Shown piece by piece: positions 1 through 5,558 of a stretch of DNA of 6,254 nt. The DNA lies in assembly GCA_937135995.1 (NCBI GenBank), contig CAKZOF010000250.1, forward strand, positions 1 through 6,254, given 5' to 3'. The notes beneath the pieces were generated by a model. That model did not search any database and was not told where the DNA came from. It worked only from the letters and a program-made list of their open reading frames with translations. The position numbers and the translations under genes are program-made. How positions within the stretch are numbered: the first letter of the stretch is position 1; each line of letters begins with the position of its first letter. The stretch comes from an uncultured Pyrinomonas sp. (lineage in GTDB: Bacteria > Acidobacteriota > Blastocatellia > Pyrinomonadales > Pyrinomonadaceae).

Positions 1-289
1 TGGCAAGCCGATCACGGTGCGCCTGAGGGCGCGCGGGGTGACGGCGCGCATCTTCGCCGAGCGGGTTTTCCACCGAACGCAGCGAATCATCGCGCGCAAG
101 CCGTCTGAGGGGGAGAAACTCGAGGAGATCGAGATCGAAATGCGAGTTGCGAGCGGGCGCGGGCTGGCGAGATTCATCTTGAGCTGGAGCCCGGATGTCG
201 AAGTCCTCGCGCCGGAAGAATTGAGAAGAGAGATCATCAGCGCGCACGGCAAAGCTTTGAAAAATTACGAGTCTGTCCTCGAAAGGTAG
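1..289 (+). CDS. WYL-domain transcriptional regulator, C-terminal fragment (5' end outside window)
   Basis: This is the last 95 codons of a gene that enters from the left, read from base 2 and ending in TAG at 287-289. The visible part looks like the C-terminal extension (WCX) that follows the WYL domain in YafY/DeoR-like bacterial regulators. It has an opening strand with PITVRLRARG, then a helix (ARIFAERVF), then strands, then the typical ending SPDVEVLAPEELRREI followed by a helix with a Tyr near the C-terminus (KNYESVLER). In this family an N-terminal winged helix binds DNA, while the WYL and WCX parts sense a ligand, often a nucleotide or nucleic acid. The DNA-binding part and the WYL motif itself lie outside the window, so the call rests on the C-terminal pattern. 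It is 230 bases upstream of cas3 on the same strand. WYL regulators are repeatedly found beside CRISPR-Cas and other defence loci, which makes local regulation a reasonable inference but not something shown here. GTG at 17 is an internal Val codon, not the likely start. Confidence 0.8.
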   Translation, partial: GKPITVRLRARGVTARIFAERVFHRTQRIIARKPSEGEKLEEIEIEMRVASGRGLARFILSWSPDVEVLAPEELRREIISAHGKALKNYESVLER

Positions 290-291
290 CC

Positions 292-313
292 GCCCGACGC
301 CTAGACATCGGGC
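292..313 (+). terminator. possible terminator hairpin after the WYL gene (no U-tract)
   Basis: Three bases after the regulator stop codon, GCCCGACG (292-299) faces CATCGGGC (306-313). This is an 8-bp stem with one C/A mismatch and a 6-base loop. The position and GC-rich stem suit a transcription end. The following bases (TCGCAAAGGG) are not a U-run, so it is not a canonical intrinsic terminator; it may be a weak or factor-assisted terminator, an RNA-stabilising stem, or chance. Confidence 0.3.
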
Positions 314-436
314 TCGCAAAGGGTGCTCACCAGGCTGCAAAATTTGCGGGCAAACGCACTACATGAAGCGAGGTTCTTGCACCAAAACGGACCGTACTTG
401 TCGATGGTTGCTTCTATTCTTCAGGAGTAACAAGAA

Positions 437-452
437 GGAATCCCCGGATTCC
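437..452. promoter_or_regulatory. palindrome GGAATCC-CC-GGATTCC, candidate operator upstream of cas3
   Basis: Perfect 7-bp inverted repeat with a 2-base centre, 67 bases before the preferred cas3 ATG. It is the most compact inverted repeat seen in the two gaps, and a symmetric site between the WYL gene and cas3 is where a dimeric regulator would be expected to bind. No convincing -35/-10 pair was found nearby, so the link to a promoter is inferred. It could also fold as a short hairpin in the cas3 leader RNA, although a 2-base loop is unfavourable. Confidence 0.35.
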
Positions 453-519
453 AATGCTGCTGCAGAATCGGATCGAATCGGCGGCGCGCATCGGCGATGA
501 ATCGAAAGGTAGATCGGTT

Positions 520-3354
520 ATGAGACTATCTCAGCAGGTTCTATCTCTGTGGGCGAAAAGCGACAAAGATGGTGTCGGTCACCCGCTTCTTGCGCACCTT
601 CTGGACACAGCCGCCGTCACGCTTGAACTTCTCCGGCGTGAGCCCTATGCAACCCGCCGCGCATATGCAGCGGATCTGGCGTTTGATGACGAGGAGCTAG
701 CCTTGCGTTGGGCAGCCTTTTTCTGCGCACTTCATGATCTCGGAAAGGCCACCCCGGTGTTTCAGCGAGTTTGGGAACCAGGGGCGAAGAGAGTTTGCCA
801 AGCGGGATTGAAGTGGGACGATAGGTACTATGCTGATCCTCACAGTTGGGTAGCGCATGGAGTCTTGTCCGAAGTTCTAGTTGAAGAGATCCTCGGTGGT
901 TTCCTCCATCTCGAATCTTCGGTAGCGAAAAAAATCGCCCGAGCGCTCGGTGCGCACCACGGTTTTCTCGCTTCCAGCCCTGAAGTCGACAAGGCTGAGG
1001 GCACCCTTTGTTTTGAGGACAGCGCATGGGGCAATGCGAGGGAAGAACTGGTAGAAGCTTTACGTTACGCCTTGGAGATCGACGGTCGGCCGCTGGCCGC
1101 AAAGGGACTCTCTGGTCCAGCTACCTTGCGAATCATGGCGCTTGCATCTTTTTCCGACTGGATAGCTTCCGATTCGAGCAAATTCCCTTACGGTCGTGCA
1201 TTGGGCGACCTGAAGGCGTATTTCGCGCAAGCACGGGACCTCGCTCGTCAAGCACTGGACCGAATTGGATGGCGTGAGCGCCATCCGCTCGTTAAAGTTC
1301 CTCCTTCTTTCAAAGAAGCTGTCGGCTTCGATCCGAACGAACTGCAGAAAAAAGTAGCAGAAGCCCTTGAGAACGCCGCCGGACCGATTCTCGTACTGAT
1401 CGAAGGTCCAATGGGGACGGGCAAGACGGAAGCAGGATTCTATGCGCACTTGAAGCTTCAACTAGCTGCGGGTCATCGCGGGCTTTACGTGGCGTTGCCA
1501 ACACAAGCGACAGGCAACGGTCTATTCCCACGATTGAAAAACTTCTTGAGTCGTTTCCCGCCTCCGCTGGCAGAGCAAAGTTGTTCACCTACCCTGCCGA
1601 TAGAGCTTCAGTTGCAACATGGCGCAGCATTGCTCAATCCCGAGTACCTAAGTTTGAGGCCGAAAGAGGTCTGGGATGACTGGGGTGACAAAGACCCTGT
1701 TTCAGCGCAAGGGCGAGAGAGTCGACAACATGCCGTCGGTGCGCAGGAGTGGTTCAGCGCACGCAAGAGGGCCATGCTCGCCGAATATGGGGTCGGAACG
1801 CTGGACCAAGCATTGCTCGGCGTGTTGCGCGTCAAACATCATTTCATCAGGCTCTGGGGGCTGGGCAATCGCACTGTCATTCTGGACGAGGTACATGCTT
1901 ACGACACATACACATCTGGTTTGATGACGGGCCTAATTCGGTGGCTCGGCGCGCTCGGTTCGAGCGTCATCTTGATGAGCGCGACGCTCCCACCGTCGCG
2001 CCGACGCGCTCTACTTGAAGCATATGGGGTCGAGGTTAGAGATTTGGATTTCGGTCCTTATCCGCGCATTGCCGTTTTTCACAAAGATGGCAAAGCGGTT
2101 CACCACTTCGCAACTCCTCGGAAGTCGTTGAAGTTGAAAACCGCGCCCGTTGATGTCACGCATCTCGCTGATGCGATCAATCGATCTCTACCCGGATGCG
2201 TCGGCGTCATCGTCAACACGGTCGATCGCGCGCAGGCCCTCTATTGCCAACTAGGTTCGGGAGATTTCATCCGTGCAAAGGATTTGATCTGCCGGGTGCC
2301 GAAGCTCAAGGAAGAGATCGAACGAAATCCGCACAAGGGCGAAATCATCGTCGGCAAGAAGATTGGCGGCGTCGAAATCTTTCTCCTGCATGCACGCTTC
2401 CCGGCAGAGGAGAGGGCCGTGCGCGAGCAGGTTTTGCTGACGCTTTTCGGCAGATCGTCTAATTCGAACGCGGCGCGTCCGGAGAAGGCTATCATCATCG
2501 CCACGCAGGTCGCTGAACAGAGCTTGGATATAGATTTCGATGCCCTATACACGGATCTGGCACCGATCGATCTCCTGTTGCAGCGTGCCGGAAGACTTCA
2601 TCGTCATGAACGCGAAAGGCCGCCCCATCTTGCCCAGCCTGTGCTTTACGTCGTGGGATTGGATGGCTGCGATAACTTTGGAGCACCTCTTCACTGGAAT
2701 AGGGTGTACGAAGAATACATCCTTCTGATGACTTGGTATGTCTTGCGCGATAAACAGGAGATTGCCCTGCCGGAAGAGGTCGAGCCCCTATTGTGCAGAG
2801 TTTATGAATCCGGCCCGGAAGCCCTTCCGGAAGATCTCAGGATGCGGGCGGAAGAAGCTTGGAAGAATATGGAGGAGCGTCGCCGTCGCGAAGAAGAGGT
2901 GGCGCGGAATCTGGGACTTCACAACCCGGAAGATCTGGTAGGGCTGCCGAAAGGAGCCCAGAATTTGGCGGCTGATTGGCAGCTCGACGACGACGCAGAG
3001 GACGAACGCACGCAGCGATTGCTCACGCGATTGGGTGATCCGACCGTCACCGTGATCCCGCTTTACCGCTGCGGGCAAGAACTGTTCTTGGATCGCGAAG
3101 GGAAGCGTCCAGCGCCCACAAGAGGCGGCCTGAGCGACAACGATGTGCGCGCTCTGTATGAACGAACCGTGCACCTCTCGCGCTATCCGTTGCCACAGGT
3201 CTTGCTCAAGGAAGTTGCTCCATCTGCTTGGGCGCGCCATGGTGTTCTGCGGGGCGTGCGTAAACTGGAAGTTGGACGAGAATTTCAACTTGATAGGAGA
3301 AAATTGCGAGTTGAATTGTCAGAGGATATGGGAGTGGTCTACTATGTCGAGTAG
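520..3354 (+). CDS. cas3: CRISPR-associated nuclease-helicase Cas3 (type I-E)
   Basis: Cas3 is recruited to target-bound Cascade, nicks the displaced DNA strand, and translocates 3'-5' using ATP while degrading DNA. The protein is about 944 aa, normal for the family. Residues 1 to about 260 form the HD nuclease domain: GHPLLAHLLDTAAV with H26, then ALHDLGK with H72-D73, then VAHGVLS with H113, then H146-H147 in GAHHGF, and D213 in SDWIAS. All the expected metal ligands appear to be present. The SF2 helicase follows: Walker A GPMGTGKTEA (296-305), DEVH box (456-459), SAT (487-489), NTVDRAQ (about 566-572), LLHARF (about 622-627), ATQVAEQSLDID (661-672), and the arginine-finger motif QRAGRLHRH (688-696). 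A charged, probably helical linker (about 777-796) leads to the C-terminal domain. No motif is damaged. Start choice: an in-frame ATG at 454 would add 22 residues (MLLQNRIESA onwards) unlike the usual N-terminus. ATG 520 puts MRLSQQVLSLWAKS at the N-terminus, as in relatives, with a modest AAAGGT Shine-Dalgarno sequence (505-510). Confidence 0.96.
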   Translation: MRLSQQVLSLWAKSDKDGVGHPLLAHLLDTAAVTLELLRREPYATRRAYAADLAFDDEELALRWAAFFCALHDLGKATPVFQRVWEPGAKRVCQAGLKWDDRYYADPHSWVAHGVLSEVLVEEILGGFLHLESSVAKKIARALGAHHGFLASSPEVDKAEGTLCFEDSAWGNAREELVEALRYALEIDGRPLAAKGLSGPATLRIMALASFSDWIASDSSKFPYGRALGDLKAYFAQARDLARQALDRIGWRERHPLVKVPPSFKEAVGFDPNELQKKVAEALENAAGPILVLIEGPMGTGKTEAGFYAHLKLQLAAGHRGLYVALPTQATGNGLFPRLKNFLSRFPPPLAEQSCSPTLPIELQLQHGAALLNPEYLSLRPKEVWDDWGDKDPVSAQGRESRQHAVGAQEWFSARKRAMLAEYGVGTLDQALLGVLRVKHHFIRLWGLGNRTVILDEVHAYDTYTSGLMTGLIRWLGALGSSVILMSATLPPSRRRALLEAYGVEVRDLDFGPYPRIAVFHKDGKAVHHFATPRKSLKLKTAPVDVTHLADAINRSLPGCVGVIVNTVDRAQALYCQLGSGDFIRAKDLICRVPKLKEEIERNPHKGEIIVGKKIGGVEIFLLHARFPAEERAVREQVLLTLFGRSSNSNAARPEKAIIIATQVAEQSLDIDFDALYTDLAPIDLLLQRAGRLHRHERERPPHLAQPVLYVVGLDGCDNFGAPLHWNRVYEEYILLMTWYVLRDKQEIALPEEVEPLLCRVYESGPEALPEDLRMRAEEAWKNMEERRRREEEVARNLGLHNPEDLVGLPKGAQNLAADWQLDDDAEDERTQRLLTRLGDPTVTVIPLYRCGQELFLDREGKRPAPTRGGLSDNDVRALYERTVHLSRYPLPQVLLKEVAPSAWARHGVLRGVRKLEVGREFQLDRRKLRVELSEDMGVVYYVE

Positions 3355-3382
3355 GTTCCCCTCTTTAGGGATGGACCCTACT
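3350..3382 (+). terminator. terminator-like hairpin overlapping the cas3 stop codon
   Basis: AGTAGG (3350-3355, containing the cas3 TAG) is the exact reverse complement of CCTACT (3377-3382). The stem can extend inward through TTC/GGA pairs around a bulged C, or alternatively through TCCC (3357-3360) with GGGA (3368-3371). The bases after it (TACTTCTTACG) are pyrimidine-rich but not a clean U-run. It could attenuate read-through from cas3 into the Cascade genes; it is an imperfect structure and may be incidental. Confidence 0.3.
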
Positions 3383-3422
3383 TACTTCTTACGCTTCAAC
3401 TTACAAGAAGAATCTCCACATC

Positions 3423-3438
3423 GGTGGGGTTGGGGAGG
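3423..3438 (+). other. G-rich tract with four G-runs, possible two-tetrad G-quadruplex
   Basis: The 16 bases read GG-T-GGGG-TT-GGGG-A-GG, giving four runs of at least two G separated by 1-2-base loops on the coding strand, about 130 bases before casA. This fits the pattern for a two-layer G-quadruplex in the DNA or leader RNA. It is non-coding in the annotated frames and stands out from the surrounding sequence. Two-tetrad quadruplexes are often only marginally stable, so a function is speculative. Confidence 0.3.
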
Positions 3439-3458
3439 AAGAAGAGAGCCTCTTCCTC
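3435..3458 (+). other. hairpin in the cas3-casA gap (GAGGAAGA / TCTTCCTC)
   Basis: GAGGAAGA (3435-3442) and TCTTCCTC (3451-3458) form a perfect 8-bp stem with an 8-base loop (AGAGAGCC). The left arm shares its first four bases with the end of the G-rich tract, so the two structures would be mutually exclusive. No U-run follows directly (GCAGCAAACTTC), so it is not a classic intrinsic terminator. It may shape the leader RNA of the Cascade operon or may simply result from local purine/pyrimidine bias. Confidence 0.3.
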
Positions 3459-3484
3459 GCAGCAAACTTCTTTAAACAAACCCT

Positions 3485-3510
3485 TTGAACTACGAAAGGT
3501 CAAAGTTCAA
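3485..3510. promoter_or_regulatory. spaced inverted repeat TTGAACT-N12-AGTTCAA, candidate operator upstream of casA
   Basis: Perfect 7-bp arms (3485-3491 and 3504-3510) have starts 19 bases apart, close to two helical turns, a geometry suited to a dimeric DNA-binding protein. Overlapping alternative arms are also present (CTTTGA 3483-3488 with TCAAAG 3500-3505; CCTTT 3482-3486 with AAAGG 3495-3499), so the segment is unusually rich in self-complementarity. It ends 57 bases before the casA start, where a Cascade promoter would be expected. Its sequence does not match the palindrome upstream of cas3, so a shared regulator is not implied. Confidence 0.3.
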
Positions 3511-3556
3511 CCTCTGCGCGCTTAAAAGCAAATACTTGACATCGGGGGAACCTATC

Positions 3557-3563
3557 GGAGGAG
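3557..3563 (+). promoter_or_regulatory. ribosome-binding site of casA
   Basis: GGAGGAG is a strong Shine-Dalgarno sequence. Measured from GGAGG (3557-3561) it lies 6 bases before GTG 3568 and 12 bases before ATG 3574. The spacing slightly favours the GTG start, but the second GGAG (3560-3563) lies 10 bases before the ATG, so both starts are usable. Confidence 0.7.
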
Positions 3564-3567
3564 CCTA

Positions 3568-5049
3568 GTGATAATGAAAAACGAACATTTCAATTTAACT
3601 TTTGATCCTTGGCTGCCGGTCTTGCAGGGCGGCAAAGTTCGTCTGGCCGGCATCGAAGAGGTACTAGCGAAGGCTCACGAGATCGATCGCCTAGAGATCA
3701 ACTCGCCTCTAGCCGAAGCTGCCGTGACACGCCTGCTGTTGTCGATTCTTCATCGTGCGCTTGGCGGACCTAAAGATGAGGACGAAGCTCTGGATCTTTT
3801 TCGGCGCGGCAAATTCCCAACCGAAAAGATCGAAAAATACCTCGATAGATATCGGAAAAGATTTTACCTGTTTCACCCCAGCAATCCCTTCTTTCAGGTT
3901 CCTGACCTTGATCGAGGGGGCAGCTTGCCGTGGACCAAGCTCCTGCCCGAACGTGCCAGCGGCAACAATGCGACCCTCTTTGATCACTCGCTCGATGATG
4001 AGCCGCCGTTAGCTACATACGGAGAGGCCGCCATGGCACTGCTAGTTCACCAGAGCTTCGTTCCCGGCGGTTTGCTGAGACGCATGGGTGTTGGTTCAGC
4101 CAGAGGCGGTCCACTTGCTGCAGCGGCTATCTTCTTGCCACAAGGGCGGAACCTTTTCGAAACACTGGTTCTCAACCTGGTGCCTTACGATCCAAGAGCC
4201 GACGAACCAATCTGGGAAGCAAAGCAACTGAATGCAAAAGCTGTCGAGGCCTACAAGACGAAGTGGCCTCAGTCGGGGCGGACGCGAGTGTACACGTGGC
4301 CAGCGCGCGCCGTCCTGCTGATAGATGATGGTGACGGCGTGCGCCGCATGGCTTACGGGCCGGGCGTCGATCCGCAGCCCGCGATGCATGTCGATCCAAT
4401 GCTCGCCTACGCGAGTTCGGAAAACGGCACCCCGCTCCCGGTCCGACTGCGTTTGGATCGAGCCTTTTGGCGCGATCTGGAAACTATCCTACCGAAGCCA
4501 ACGTCCGTTGGATCAGTACCGCTAGTTCTGCAACACGCACGTGGAATTTTCAAGGAGATTCACGGTCGTCGTAAGAGCTTGCCACTTCGCATCGTGGGTC
4601 AGATACCGGACCAAGCAAAGATTTTGGATGCGCGTCGCGAAGTTTATCCATTTCCGATGGATGCTCTGGATCCCAAGACGGCAGAGATGGTGCGTCTGGC
4701 GGTGGCGCGAGCTGAAGATGTAGGACAAAAATTGATGGAAACTGGGCGGACGATGGCGCGCGAATTCTTTGGCACAAACGAAAGCAGCGCTCTTTCAAAA
4801 TTCGTCGAGTCGCTGCCCCTGATGCGCCACTACTGGAGTCGATTGGACGTGGCTTTCCCGACTTTCCTTGAGAATTTCGCCAGCAATGGGGCCGCAGCGC
4901 TCGACGATTGGAAGCGAGAGGTCGAGTATATCGCACGCGAAGCTTGGGACTTGAGCAAGCAAGCAGTCGGGTTGCTCGGCAGGCATTTGCGGGCGATCCA
5001 GCAGGCAGAGATCCGCTTTGGGGCGGTTATTTGGGAGGCAAGAAGATGA
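3568..5049 (+). CDS. casA: Cascade large subunit Cse1/CasA (Cas8e)
   Basis: CasA is the large subunit of type I-E Cascade: it reads the PAM, helps open the target duplex, and docks Cas3. The 493-aa length is typical (E. coli CasA is about 500 aa). Family hallmarks are visible. The N-terminus has FNLTFDPWLPV (residues 8-18). The central conserved block has NNATLFDHSLDDEP (133-146) followed by YGEAAMALLVHQSFVPGG (151-168). Then come ARGGPLAAAAIFLPQG (178-193) and LFETLVLNLVP (196-206). From about residue 370 to the end the protein is rich in predicted helices, matching the C-terminal four-helix bundle. The GTG at 3568 follows a strong Shine-Dalgarno sequence; ATG 3574, two codons later, is an equally acceptable start and would begin MKNEHFNL. 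The stop TGA (5047-5049) overlaps the casB ATG, so the two are translationally coupled. The gene is 213 bases from cas3, unlike the tight packing after it, which points to its own promoter. No truncation or frameshift is seen. Confidence 0.95.
   Translation: MIMKNEHFNLTFDPWLPVLQGGKVRLAGIEEVLAKAHEIDRLEINSPLAEAAVTRLLLSILHRALGGPKDEDEALDLFRRGKFPTEKIEKYLDRYRKRFYLFHPSNPFFQVPDLDRGGSLPWTKLLPERASGNNATLFDHSLDDEPPLATYGEAAMALLVHQSFVPGGLLRRMGVGSARGGPLAAAAIFLPQGRNLFETLVLNLVPYDPRADEPIWEAKQLNAKAVEAYKTKWPQSGRTRVYTWPARAVLLIDDGDGVRRMAYGPGVDPQPAMHVDPMLAYASSENGTPLPVRLRLDRAFWRDLETILPKPTSVGSVPLVLQHARGIFKEIHGRRKSLPLRIVGQIPDQAKILDARREVYPFPMDALDPKTAEMVRLAVARAEDVGQKLMETGRTMAREFFGTNESSALSKFVESLPLMRHYWSRLDVAFPTFLENFASNGAAALDDWKREVEYIAREAWDLSKQAVGLLGRHLRAIQQAEIRFGAVIWEARR
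5033..5038 (+). promoter_or_regulatory. ribosome-binding site of casB inside the 3' end of casA
   Basis: GGGAGG lies 7 bases before ATG 5046 and within the casA coding sequence. It fixes the casB start at 5046 rather than at any of the upstream in-frame starts inside casA, the longest of which (ATG 4908) would overlap casA by 142 bases. Confidence 0.75.
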
Positions 5050-5558
5050 GTTCAGCAGAAAACTTCATCGGTTACCTTGAAGAACTCCGACAAAACGAGA
5101 GGCGTTGGTCACAGGCGCGCGCCGTGCTGCGACGAAGTTTAGCATTTGCTCCGGGGACATACCCCGATGCCTACCCGTTCGTCGAACCACGAGTTGGCGA
5201 ACGGAGCGGTTGGAGCCGCGAGGTGCTTTACGTCGTCGCCGGCCTTTACGCCCTGAAAGAAGCGCACGTGCCGCAGCGCACGCTGTCGAGGGCGTTTCGC
5301 GAGACGATGGATCGAAAGGGGAGTCAAAGCCTTGAAGCACGTTTTTTGACCCTCTTGGATTCTGATTACGATCAACTTGCGGAACGGTTACGTCGCGTGG
5401 CGATCTTGGTGGAGGGCGGATTTGACTTCGTCTGCCTGCAGCGCGATTTGGAACGATGGTTTCGCCCAGATCGTCCCGTACAACAGAACTGGGCGCGCGA
5501 TTTTTACCGTTCCGAACTCACAGAAGCACAGACTCAATTAAAGGAGGAAAACTCATGA
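5046..5558 (+). CDS. casB: Cascade small subunit Cse2/CasB
   Basis: CasB forms the dimer along the belly of Cascade that stabilises the crRNA-target hybrid and the displaced strand. The protein is 170 aa, all-helical in appearance, and within the usual range for the family. Conserved features are the basic segment RRWSQARAVLRRSLAFAPG (19-37) with its LRRS motif, the proline-bearing turn PDAYPFVEP (40-48), the SLEARFLTLLDS block (95-106), LAERLRRVAILV (111-122), and the C-terminal DLERWFRP...VQQNWARDFY (134-154), which matches the family's closing W-A-x-x-F-Y signature. Its ATG overlaps the casA stop as ATGA, and its own TGA overlaps the casC ATG in the same way. The reading frame is open further upstream, but the Shine-Dalgarno site and the family N-terminus support 5046. 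Confidence 0.94.
   Translation: MSSAENFIGYLEELRQNERRWSQARAVLRRSLAFAPGTYPDAYPFVEPRVGERSGWSREVLYVVAGLYALKEAHVPQRTLSRAFRETMDRKGSQSLEARFLTLLDSDYDQLAERLRRVAILVEGGFDFVCLQRDLERWFRPDRPVQQNWARDFYRSELTEAQTQLKEENS
5541..5547 (+). promoter_or_regulatory. strong ribosome-binding site of casC (AAGGAGG)
   Basis: AAGGAGG, near-complete complementarity to the 16S rRNA 3' end, lies 7 bases before ATG 5555 and within the last codons of casB. It is the strongest site in the window, in keeping with the known Cascade stoichiometry in which Cas7 is the most numerous subunit (six per complex). Confidence 0.8.

Noticed and set aside
337..347. Short palindrome GCAAA-A-TTTGC in the gap before cas3
   Set aside because: Five-base arms are expected by chance in a gap of this size and no second copy or promoter context supports it.
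617..1102. Open frame of 161 codons on the minus strand within cas3
   Set aside because: It lies opposite the conserved HD nuclease domain, has no recognisable domain, and its Arg/Pro/His-rich composition is that of an antisense shadow.
520..3354. Possibility that Cas3 is a nuclease-dead or helicase-dead variant
   Set aside because: All expected HD ligands (H26, H72, D73, H113, H146, H147, D213) and helicase motifs from Walker A to the QRAGRLHRH motif are present.
3143..3475. Open frame running from the 3' end of cas3 into the gap before casA
   Set aside because: Most of it is out of frame within cas3 coding sequence; the part in the gap has no family resemblance and the start lacks a ribosome-binding site.
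3536..3541. Perfect -35 consensus TTGACA just before casA
   Set aside because: No -10-like hexamer occurs 16-18 bases downstream (AGGAGC/GGAGCC there), and a transcript starting from it would begin at or past the casA start codon.
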